NCBI GenBank assembly: GCA_017484235.1
Contig: JAFUTM010000093.1
Location: 1 to 6,661 of the forward strand
DNA length: 6,661 bases
Origin: Selenomonadaceae bacterium
GTDB lineage: Bacteria > Bacillota > Negativicutes > Selenomonadales > Selenomonadaceae
Direction: 5' to 3'
The translations under genes and the position numbers were made by a program. Shown here piece after piece: positions 1-4,946 of the stretch. Below the pieces are notes generated by a model. That model saw only the letters and a program-made list of their open reading frames with translations. It did no database searches and was not told where the DNA came from. Numbering within the stretch: position 1 is the first letter of the stretch; each line of letters begins with the position of its first letter.

Positions 1-156
1 TTCTAATTTAATACCGCTATCCATTTTAGCCAGTTCTATATTATCAGCAAGCTCGATTGATTGAAGAATCATTTCAACTTCGTGATAGCCGTCCTCACGT
101 GTTCCAAGTATGTCAAGTGTCAAATTTATTTTCGCATTTGCGCTGATTGTCAGCAA
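1..156 (-). CDS. ispE: 4-diphosphocytidyl-2-C-methyl-D-erythritol kinase, N-terminal part (cut by window edge)
   Basis: The minus strand encodes the first 52 residues of IspE, the cytoplasmic GHMP-family kinase that uses ATP to phosphorylate the 2-hydroxyl of CDP-methylerythritol in the MEP isoprenoid pathway. The translation starts MLTISANAKINLTLDILG and continues with DGYHEVEMI. This matches the family signature PAKINLxLxVxGxRxDGYHE, including the active-site lysine (K9) and the substrate-binding region around H25. The frame reads to the window edge, so the rest of the gene lies outside. The start is TTG at 156-154: GGAGG at 169-165 lies 8 nt upstream, the frame holds no ATG at this end, and an in-frame stop lies just before the SD. 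The ATG at 161-159 is in another frame and stops after 15 codons. The gene is divergent from the P-type ATPase-like gene. Identification is firm; only the C-terminal part is unseen. Confidence 0.93.
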   Translation of the reverse strand, partial: MLTISANAKINLTLDILGTREDGYHEVEMILQSIELADNIELAKMDSGIKLE

Positions 157-164
157 ACATAATT

Positions 165-169
165 CCTCC
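165..169 (-). promoter_or_regulatory. Shine-Dalgarno site of ispE
   Basis: On the minus strand GGAGG occupies 169-165, with 8 nt between it and the TTG codon at 156-154. This spacing decides in favour of the TTG start. The nearby ATG at 161-159 is closer to the SD and out of the ispE frame. Confidence 0.8.
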
Positions 170-210
170 AATCATAATGTTTAATCAAATGTAATCATAT
201 ATTATAGTTA

Positions 211-239
211 ATTTTATCATTTATGATTTTAAGTTGCAA
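211..239 (-). promoter_or_regulatory. Probable sigma70-type promoter of ispE
   Basis: Read on the minus strand, TTGCAA (239-234) is followed after 17 nt by TAAAAT (216-211), with TG one base upstream of the -10 hexamer (extended -10). Transcription would start near 204, giving a leader of about 48 nt. A second -10-like TATAAT lies at 206-201 but has no good -35 at normal spacing. The assignment is by inspection only. Confidence 0.5.
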
Positions 240-281
240 TATAACTTTATTGTATACTAAAATACAAAAAACAAAAAATGT

Positions 282-310
282 TTGACACATAATACGGCTT
301 GCTGCATAAT
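282..310 (+). promoter_or_regulatory. Probable sigma70-type promoter of the P-type ATPase-like gene
   Basis: A perfect -35 TTGACA (282-287) and a -10 CATAAT (305-310) are separated by 17 nt. The predicted transcription start is near 317, about 33 nt upstream of the proposed TTG start. An in-frame ATG at 299 would lie inside this promoter and so would not be in the transcript. Confidence 0.65.
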
Positions 311-334
311 ATATACTGTTTAAAAATAAAACAT

Positions 335-342
335 GAGGTGAT
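335..342 (+). promoter_or_regulatory. Shine-Dalgarno site deciding a TTG start at 350
   Basis: GAGGTGAT matches eight bases of the anti-SD complement AAGGAGGTGAT. The TTG at 350 lies 7 nt downstream, an optimal distance. The in-frame ATG at 341 overlaps the SD itself and the ATG at 368 is too far away, so TTG 350 is the better start. Confidence 0.65.
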
Positions 343-349
343 GAAAAAT

Positions 350-1540
350 TTGTTGCCTAAGATAAAAATGTATTTGATTCTTGAATTGTTAATGACTGCT
401 GTAATTGGCGGCTGGCAGTATTATCAAAAAGGTGCTGATTCAGCAATTTTAGTCGGAATTACGATTCTAATTTCATTTTCGCCCTTCTGTCTGGCATTAT
501 CGTCGCCCATAGTTTTGCGGCTGGCAAAAAGAATGATTAATGCACTTGACATAAAGATTGCTTCTACTGATTCAATTGTAAATCTAAGCACAATCAATAC
601 AGTTGCAATCTCAATGAATAATATTGTTACTGACGGCAATTATTATGTAACGGATTTAGTGCCGGAAGGTCTGTCACAATCATCTCTGCTTGCATTTGCC
701 GCATCGGTTGAGCAGGAATCCACTCACGTATTGGGCAGAAAAATTCTGGAAACGGCAGAGCATCGCAAATTAAATATACAACCTATTTCGGCTTTTAGAG
801 AAGTGCCTAACTGTGGCGTCGAAGGATTGATGAACGGTATGCCGATAAGAGTCGGCCGTCCTCGCTGGATTGAAGATGAAGGTGTGCGTATCAGCGCAGA
901 ACTTCTAACCAAAGTTGACCAGCTTGCTGCGCGTGGTAAGACGCCGGTTATGCTCAGTATGGGCAAAATGGCTCGCGGCATCATTGCGTTAAAAGATGAA
1001 ATTGATGACGACGCCCGAACTTTTTTAGGCCAGCTCAAACAAATTGGACTTGAGACGGTGATGTTGAGCGGTGATCCTAAAAAGACGGTAAACGCCGTTG
1101 CTAAACATATATCCATTGACAGCTTCCGCGCAGCTCTCTCTCCAGAAGATAAGGCACGTGAAATTCAATTATTGCGTGCACGTGGCAAATTTGTCGCAAT
1201 GATTGGAAAGGAATTTCGAGATCTGCCAGCATTGCTTAATGCCGACGTATCTGTACTCTTAGTAGACGGTAATTTCGTTTTAACAAACGGAGATATTAAA
1301 ATGGATTTTGAACTTGACGACTTGCAAAAGTTTATGGACATTCGTCAAATTGCTGAGAAAGCCCGCAGTATCATTAAACAGAATAAACAACTGGCGTATC
1401 TGTCCTGGATATGTCTGATACCACCGTCTCTTATGATGGTGCTGGACTCGCCGCTGATTCCATTCAATCCATTTTTTGCCGCTGTTGGAGTCACAATCTT
1501 TACAATTTTAATTATAATTAACTCGTTCCGAATGAAATAG
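350..1540 (+). CDS. Truncated, catalytically degenerate heavy-metal (P1B-type) P-type ATPase homologue
   Basis: The 396-residue protein resembles the C-terminal half of CopA-like ATPases. It starts with two hydrophobic segments (about 8-60), continues with the P and N domains (about 85-305), and ends with two membrane segments (about 350-392, ending INSFRMK). The N-terminal metal-binding domains and first four helices of full-length pumps are absent. Fold landmarks remain: an H in STHVLG (about 124-129), GVEG (156-159), SGDP in place of TGDN (240-243), SPEDK (264-268) and D291. Catalytic landmarks are lost. CPCALG reads SPFCLA (44-49). The DKTGTLT position reads SMNNIVT, with Ser88 replacing the phosphorylated Asp. 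GDGxND reads GKEFRD (286-291). Ion pumping through an aspartyl phosphate is therefore not expected. The intact frame, good promoter and strong SD argue for a retained function, which I cannot name. It stands alone between ispE and the isomerase gene. Numbering assumes the TTG start. Confidence 0.8.
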   Translation: MLPKIKMYLILELLMTAVIGGWQYYQKGADSAILVGITILISFSPFCLALSSPIVLRLAKRMINALDIKIASTDSIVNLSTINTVAISMNNIVTDGNYYVTDLVPEGLSQSSLLAFAASVEQESTHVLGRKILETAEHRKLNIQPISAFREVPNCGVEGLMNGMPIRVGRPRWIEDEGVRISAELLTKVDQLAARGKTPVMLSMGKMARGIIALKDEIDDDARTFLGQLKQIGLETVMLSGDPKKTVNAVAKHISIDSFRAALSPEDKAREIQLLRARGKFVAMIGKEFRDLPALLNADVSVLLVDGNFVLTNGDIKMDFELDDLQKFMDIRQIAEKARSIIKQNKQLAYLSWICLIPPSLMMVLDSPLIPFNPFFAAVGVTIFTILIIINSFRMK

Positions 1541-1541
1541 T

Positions 1542-1570
1542 TTGACACTATTGTAGATTTTTGATAAAAT
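1542..1570 (+). promoter_or_regulatory. Strong sigma70-type promoter of the RpiB-like gene
   Basis: TTGACA (1542-1547) and TAAAAT (1565-1570) are 17 nt apart, with TG one base before the -10 (extended -10). The -35 begins two bases after the stop codon of the preceding gene. The expected start near 1577 gives a leader of about 120 nt before the ATG at 1697. A short inverted repeat, AATAGT/ACTATT (1536-1541 and 1547-1552), brackets the -35. Confidence 0.7.
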
Positions 1571-1682
1571 GATTTTGTCAGATAAATTAAAAAATTTGGC
1601 ATATTTATCAATTGTTAATCCTATATTTCAAATTAAAATAATTCAACATTCCTCATTTCTCATTCCTAATTAATTTTTGATT
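1571..1682 (+). other. AT-rich 5' leader of the RpiB-like gene
   Basis: This untranslated stretch is very AT-rich. It holds a weak possible hairpin (GATAAAT at 1581-1587 with ATTTATC at 1603-1609, loop 15 nt) and, at 1647-1675, a copy of the ATTCCT-type repeat. I see no recognisable riboswitch, T-box or leader peptide. Confidence 0.4.
1647..1675. repeat. ATTCCT-type short repeat, copy 1
   Basis: This tract is made of iterated ATTCCTC, ATTTCTC and ATTCCTAATTA units. The same vocabulary recurs as an inverted repeat at 3953-4032, 2.3 kb away. Both copies sit in a leader a few bases upstream of a Shine-Dalgarno site. It looks like a dispersed intergenic repeat rather than chance AT richness, but only two loci can be seen here. 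Confidence 0.6.
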
Positions 1683-1696
1683 GGAGGTCTTGTATA

Positions 1697-2158
1697 ATGA
1701 AAATTGCAATGGCAAATGACCACGCTGGCACTCAGCTCAAAAATCAGATTAAAGCATATTTAGAAGAAAACGGCTACGAGGTCAAAGATTTTGGCACATA
1801 TGATGAAGAAGCGGCTGACCTTTCCGATTATGTTTATCCGGCTTCTCTTGCTGTTGCCAAAGGCGAGTGCGATCGCGGCATTTTTGTTGACGGCGTTGGT
1901 TATGGCAGTGCGCTGATTGCAAATAAAATTAACGGAAATTACGCTGTTGTCTGTCAGGATCCATTCTGCGCCCAGCTTTCACGTGAACATACTGATTCTA
2001 ATATTCTCTGCATCGGCGGCAAAATCATTGGCAGCGCAATCGCAATGGAGATTGTAAAAATGTGGCTTAAGACGGAACCTTTGACTGCTGAAAAGTATCG
2101 TCGTCGCGTCCAGAAAGTCAAAGAGATTAACGACAAACATTGTGTTCCAGTAAAATAA
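1697..2158 (+). CDS. RpiB/LacA/LacB-family sugar-phosphate isomerase homologue with altered active site
   Basis: The 153-residue protein has the usual length and order of the ribose-5-phosphate isomerase B / galactose-6-phosphate isomerase family, soluble Rossmann-type enzymes that interconvert aldose and ketose phosphates. Family landmarks include NDHAG (7-11), YEVKDFGTY (27-35), ANKING (75-80), SREHTDSNIL (95-104), GGKIIG (107-112) and a C-terminal arginine cluster (135-137). Key positions differ. The catalytic cysteine of E. coli-type RpiB (GILICGTGIG) is Asp65 in GIFVDGVGYG, the adjacent Thr is Val67, and the His of the CHD motif is Gln87 in CQDPF. It may use another acid/base, act on another sugar phosphate, or be inactive, so I do not assign rpiB. 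The start has GGAGGT at 1683-1688, 8 nt before the ATG. It has its own promoter and terminator, so it is probably monocistronic. Confidence 0.85.
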   Translation: MKIAMANDHAGTQLKNQIKAYLEENGYEVKDFGTYDEEAADLSDYVYPASLAVAKGECDRGIFVDGVGYGSALIANKINGNYAVVCQDPFCAQLSREHTDSNILCIGGKIIGSAIAMEIVKMWLKTEPLTAEKYRRRVQKVKEINDKHCVPVK

Positions 2159-2182
2159 TTTCATTTTTAAAATAAATTAATT

Positions 2183-2217
2183 AATAGTGCTAAAAAAATT
2201 TGCACTATTTTTTTTTT
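2183..2217 (+). terminator. Intrinsic terminator after the RpiB-like gene
   Basis: AATAGTGC (2183-2190) pairs perfectly with GCACTATT (2202-2209) across an 11-nt loop. The stem runs into a tract of ten T residues (2208-2217), 24 nt after the stop codon. The 8-bp stem is only moderately GC-rich, but the T tract is very good. Its right arm overlaps the -35 box of the next promoter. Confidence 0.8.
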
Positions 2218-2227
2218 GTGCTATAAT
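2200..2227 (+). promoter_or_regulatory. Extended -10 promoter of the yitT-like gene
   Basis: TTGCAC (2200-2205) and a perfect TATAAT (2222-2227) are separated by 16 nt, with TG one base before the -10. The start would fall near 2234, about 40 nt upstream of the ATG at 2274. The -35 lies in the right arm and the spacer in the T tract of the preceding terminator, so the two signals share DNA. Confidence 0.7.
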
Positions 2228-2258
2228 ATTTTTCGTTGCTAAGATGAATAAACTTTTT

Positions 2259-2264
2259 GAGGTG
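2259..2264 (+). promoter_or_regulatory. Shine-Dalgarno site fixing the yitT-like start
   Basis: GAGGTG lies 9 nt upstream of the ATG at 2274. The upstream in-frame ATG codons at 2187 and 2244 have no SD. The one at 2187 lies inside the terminator, before the promoter. Confidence 0.75.
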
Positions 2265-2273
2265 TGCGGTGCA

Positions 2274-3173
2274 ATGAAACTTACTGCGATTATTTCACGC
2301 AATCAAACTTTTAGATATATTGGAATTATAATCGGTTGTTTAATTGCAAGCTGCTCAATAAATTTATTTTTAGTACCATCGCACTTACTAACTGGCGGAG
2401 CAACCGGCATAGCGATTATATTTTATTATCTATTCAGACTGCCAATCGGTCTGCAAACTTTTTTGTACAATATACCGCTGCTGATTGCGTCATATAAACT
2501 GCTCGGCAAAAAGTATACTGTTGATATAATCATTGGGACGTTTATATTTTCAACCTGCCTCGATCTTACACGATTTTTAAACGCCTATGCACCGCTTAAT
2601 GATTTAATGCTGGCTGCCATATTTGGCGGCGTGTTCAACGGCATTGGTTATGGCATAGTCTTTAGAATGAATGGATCAACGGGCGGCTTTGATATTTTAG
2701 GCGCAATAATTAAAAAATATTATTCCATGAATATAGGCGCAGTAATTTTTGCTTTTAATTGTGTTGTTGTCTCAATTGCCGGTTTCTTGTTTGGCATTGC
2801 ACCTGCAATGTTCACTTTAATTTGTATGTATGTTAATGCTACTGTCACTGATAAAGTGATCGGCGGATTCAACCGAAAGAAGGCGATATTAATCGTTTCT
2901 GATAAATCCAGAAAGATTGCCGACGAGATTATCAATGTAGTTGGACGCGGCGTGACGTTCCTTCACGGACAAGGTGCGTTTACTGGTAATGAAAAGAACG
3001 TCATTTTAGTTGTAGTGAGCCTTACGCAGATCGCAAAGATAAAAATATTGACTCATTCCGTAGACGAACACGCCTTTATGCTAATTATGTCAGCAAATGA
3101 AGTAATGGGTCGCGGCTTTACTGAACCAGCCAGTACAATTAAACATACACAATTACAAATTGAGGATAAATAA
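2274..3173 (+). CDS. YitT-family membrane protein with C-terminal DUF2179 domain
   Basis: The 299-residue protein has the two-part layout of the YitT/DUF161-DUF2179 family. The N-terminal part (about 12-195) has five or six hydrophobic segments. It carries the family segment PSHLLTGGATGIA and the related internal motif NGSTGGFDILGAI (about 133-145). The two GG-containing segments suggest an internal duplication. The C-terminal soluble part (about 200-290) has the DUF2179 signature GRGVTFLHGQGAFTG (224-238), followed by a VILVVVSLTQIAKIK-type strand-helix and a VMGRGF end. The family lies in the cytoplasmic membrane of many Firmicutes. Its biochemical role is unsettled, and transport or small-ligand sensing are guesses. 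It has its own promoter. The next gene starts 73 nt downstream with no visible terminator, so read-through is possible. Length and domain order are normal. Confidence 0.9.
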   Translation: MKLTAIISRNQTFRYIGIIIGCLIASCSINLFLVPSHLLTGGATGIAIIFYYLFRLPIGLQTFLYNIPLLIASYKLLGKKYTVDIIIGTFIFSTCLDLTRFLNAYAPLNDLMLAAIFGGVFNGIGYGIVFRMNGSTGGFDILGAIIKKYYSMNIGAVIFAFNCVVVSIAGFLFGIAPAMFTLICMYVNATVTDKVIGGFNRKKAILIVSDKSRKIADEIINVVGRGVTFLHGQGAFTGNEKNVILVVVSLTQIAKIKILTHSVDEHAFMLIMSANEVMGRGFTEPASTIKHTQLQIEDK

Positions 3174-3246
3174 TGATTTAATATGTAATGTTTTAATTTA
3201 TTAGTTGTGGTCAAGTCTACGTTAATTATGGAGGAAGGATAATATA

Positions 3247-3960
3247 ATGGATATTACTTACCTGCTCAACAGCGGATTCTTAATCCGCGATGACAGGACA
3301 CTTTTAATATTTGATGATTTTGAAGATCCAGCAAACGTTGTCGACAAAATGGTTAAAACAAATGATTTTGACAGTCTTTATATTTTTGTCAGTCACGCAC
3401 ATTTTGATCACTTTGGCACACATATCAGGGCTTATGCACATCAAACTACTCGATATATCTTCAGTTATGATTTAAAGCACACTAAACGTATAAAAATCTT
3501 TCCACAGAATAATATAACTTTAATGAAACGCTATACCGAGTGGCAAGATGATAATATAAAAGTTTGGACTTATGATTCAACAGATGTTGGTGTTTCGTTT
3601 TTAGTTGAGACGAGTACTGGCAGACGCATTTTTCACGCTGGTGACTTTAATTGGTGGCATTGGGAAGGTGATACAGCAGAAAACAATACTATGGCAGAAC
3701 GAATGTTTAAAAAGCAATTAAAACGTATGGTCGGAATGGAAGCTGACGTGGCTTTCTTTCCAGTTGACGGCAGACTTGGCAATTCGCAGGAAATGGGTGC
3801 CAAAGAATTTGTTGCCAAAACCAATGTAAAATATCTGATTGCTATGCACCGAGTCAATTATCCTAAATGGCAGCCATCAGAAGATTTCTTTGGTAAACGC
3901 GAACCTTTACCTGTATGGGCACCAGTTAAATCCGGTGAAAGTATAACAATTGCTAATTAG
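3247..3960 (+). CDS. UlaG-like metallo-beta-lactamase-fold hydrolase
   Basis: The 237-residue soluble protein has a metallo-beta-lactamase fold of the UlaG-like (lactamase_B_2/3) type. The metal-binding motif HxHxDH is present as HAHFDH (H50, H52, D54, H55). Further candidate ligands are H130 and D133 in the HAGDFN segment and H201 in AMHRVN near the C-terminus, so the two-metal site looks complete. An aromatic stretch, NWWHWEGD (135-142), follows D133 and may shape the substrate pocket. Substrates in this family include lactones, phosphodiesters and nucleotides, and nothing here picks one. The start is supported by GGAGGAAGGA at 3230-3239. No good promoter is visible in the 73 nt after the yitT-like gene. 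The last codons and the TAG stop fall inside the left arm of the inverted repeat at 3953-4018. Confidence 0.87.
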   Translation: MDITYLLNSGFLIRDDRTLLIFDDFEDPANVVDKMVKTNDFDSLYIFVSHAHFDHFGTHIRAYAHQTTRYIFSYDLKHTKRIKIFPQNNITLMKRYTEWQDDNIKVWTYDSTDVGVSFLVETSTGRRIFHAGDFNWWHWEGDTAENNTMAERMFKKQLKRMVGMEADVAFFPVDGRLGNSQEMGAKEFVAKTNVKYLIAMHRVNYPKWQPSEDFFGKREPLPVWAPVKSGESITIAN

Positions 3961-4032
3961 GAATTAAGAATGAGGAATGAGGAATATTTTTAATTCTCAA
4001 TTCCTAATTCCTAATTAGTCATTCCTAATTAG
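3953..4032. repeat. ATTCCT-type inverted repeat, copy 2, overlapping a stop codon
   Basis: The arms 3953-3978 and 3993-4018 are inverted repeats matching at 22 of 26 positions, including 14 consecutive outer pairs starting CTAATTAGGAATTA, around a 14-nt loop. ATTCCTAATTAG occurs again in direct orientation at 4021-4032, right after the right arm (4007-4018). The vocabulary is the same as at 1647-1675. The left arm supplies the TAG stop of the hydrolase gene. The hairpin is AT-rich and has no adjacent T tract; the T run at 4041-4046 is 22 nt away, next to the greA SD. It is therefore not a standard intrinsic terminator. It may be a small dispersed palindromic element (MITE- or REP-like). Confidence 0.7.
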
Positions 4033-4061
4033 ATTAATAATTTTTTGGAGTGTGGTAAATT

Positions 4062-4916
4062 ATGACTGAGAAAAAAGTTCTGTTGACTCAGGACGGCTAT
4101 GATAAGCTGGTTGAAAAACTGGAATACTTAAAAAGTGTACGTCGTATCGAAGTAGCTAACCGATTGAAGGCGGCAATTGCGCTTGGCGATTTGAGCGAAA
4201 ACTCCGAATACGACGATGCTAAAAATGAGCAGGCCTTCCTCGAAGGTGAAATCCTCGATCTTGAAGCTAAAATCAGAAATAGCAATATAATCAATGATAT
4301 GGATAATGGCGATATTATAAATGTCGGCAGTACCGTAGTCATTCGCGAAGTTGAAGAAGTTAAAAATAAAATTTACGGTTTGGTCAAAAAAACTTATCGC
4401 CTTGTAAATGGCAAGCCGGAAGCCATAGTTGATGATTTTTATGAAGACGAGGAAAAAGTCTATAAAATTATGGACAATGAATTTATTGAAGTTGACAAAA
4501 TTGAGGCTAATGTCATAATCGACAAAGAAAAGGCCCACAAACTCGTCAATGTTACAGTTGCAGGAGTAAACTCTGATGTAGATGATGACGCTGATGATGT
4601 TTACAGATTGATTGACGGCGGTCTGGTAAAATTTAGCGGCAAGATTGCTGGAACTGATGACAAGATTTATAAAATTACAGAAGAAGGTTCTGAAGATATT
4701 TACGGTAAAGTCGAACGCGCATATAAAGTTTATCAGATTGTCGACGAGGACGAAAAATATCGTATTGTCGGCTCAACCGAAACTAATCCAGATGAATCTA
4801 AAATTTCTGATGAATCTCCGCTTGGTGCCGCGCTGGTCGGCAAAAAAGCTGGCGCTATAGCAGAAGTGCACGCGCCGGTCGGTATTATTCTGTATGAAAT
4901 TGTCAAAGTTGAATAA
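4062..4916 (+). CDS. greA: Transcript cleavage factor GreA with a large repeat-containing insertion
   Basis: GreA enters the RNA polymerase secondary channel and stimulates cleavage of backtracked RNA. Residues 1-75 form the coiled-coil domain with the tip motif GDLSENSEYDDAKNEQAF (42-59), including the acidic residues D43 and E46 that help hold the catalytic metal. The C-terminal FKBP-like domain begins with VGSTVVIREVEE (88-99). After an interruption it resumes at EKYRIVGSTE (231-240) and ends with ISDESPLGAALVGKKAG (248-264) and the final strands. The protein has 284 residues against about 158 normally. The excess of roughly 128 residues (about 100-227) is acidic and carries degenerate repeats centred on Y[KR][IL]xDG-like segments. 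All catalytic elements are intact, so activity is expected. The start has GGAGTG (4047-4052) 9 nt upstream. I see no convincing promoter in the 101 nt upstream. lysS follows after 30 nt and is probably cotranscribed. Confidence 0.92.
   Translation: MTEKKVLLTQDGYDKLVEKLEYLKSVRRIEVANRLKAAIALGDLSENSEYDDAKNEQAFLEGEILDLEAKIRNSNIINDMDNGDIINVGSTVVIREVEEVKNKIYGLVKKTYRLVNGKPEAIVDDFYEDEEKVYKIMDNEFIEVDKIEANVIIDKEKAHKLVNVTVAGVNSDVDDDADDVYRLIDGGLVKFSGKIAGTDDKIYKITEEGSEDIYGKVERAYKVYQIVDEDEKYRIVGSTETNPDESKISDESPLGAALVGKKAGAIAEVHAPVGIILYEIVKVE
4359..4742 (+). repeat. Protein-level repeat region inside greA (period about 22 residues)
   Basis: Within the GreA insertion similar segments recur: KTYRLVNGKPEAI (110-122), EKVYKIMDNEFIEV (131-144), EKAHKLVNVTVAGV (156-169), DDVYRLIDGGLVKF (178-191), DDKIYKITEEGSEDI (199-213) and a last, irregular ERAYKVYQIVDED (218-230). 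The aligned positions Y112, Y134, H159, Y181, Y203 and Y224 are 22, 25, 22, 22 and 21 residues apart. DNA identity between units is low except for short tracts such as TATAAAATTA at 4461-4470 and 4668-4677, which are exactly 69 codons apart. The repeats are therefore diverged and appear old. Confidence 0.75.
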
Positions 4917-4932
4917 ATTATATAATTAATGT

Positions 4933-4937
4933 GGAGG
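4933..4937 (+). promoter_or_regulatory. Shine-Dalgarno site fixing the lysS start
   Basis: GGAGG lies 9 nt upstream of the ATG at 4947. The in-frame ATG at 4929 is upstream of this SD and would add only six residues with no site of its own, so 4947 is preferred. Confidence 0.8.
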
Positions 4938-4946
4938 AACGTTTAT

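Noticed and set aside
299..340. Upstream extension of the P-type ATPase-like gene from an ATG at 299
   Set aside because: It lies inside the predicted promoter, upstream of the expected transcription start and without a Shine-Dalgarno site.
724..1116. 130-codon minus-strand frame opposite the P-type ATPase-like gene
   Set aside because: It is an antisense shadow without SD or family resemblance; the plus-strand frame carries the recognisable motifs.
1571..1682. Riboswitch or T-box in the 120-nt leader of the RpiB-like gene
   Set aside because: There is only one weak AT-rich hairpin and a repeat tract, with no conserved core motif or terminator-antiterminator pair.
2187..2273. 29-codon hydrophobic extension of the yitT-like protein
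   Set aside because: This frame runs through the terminator and promoter. Its apparent hydrophobicity comes from the T tract, and the SD fits the ATG at 2274.
4128..4538. 136-codon minus-strand frame opposite greA
   Set aside because: Its composition (many Phe, Ile, Asn) mirrors the acidic and Lys-rich greA codons on the other strand. It has no SD and no recognisable motif.
4386..4742. GreA repeats considered as a DNA tandem array or CRISPR-like array
   Set aside because: The units share little DNA identity, there are no constant repeats with unique spacers, and the reading frame is continuous through conserved GreA sequence on both sides.
4645..4860. 71-codon plus-strand frame inside greA
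   Set aside because: It is an out-of-frame shadow of greA, whose own frame continues into conserved C-terminal motifs, so it is not a sign of a frameshift.
4929..4946. Six-codon upstream extension of lysS
   Set aside because: The ATG at 4929 precedes the GGAGG that serves the ATG at 4947, and the extra residues MWRNVY encode the SD itself.
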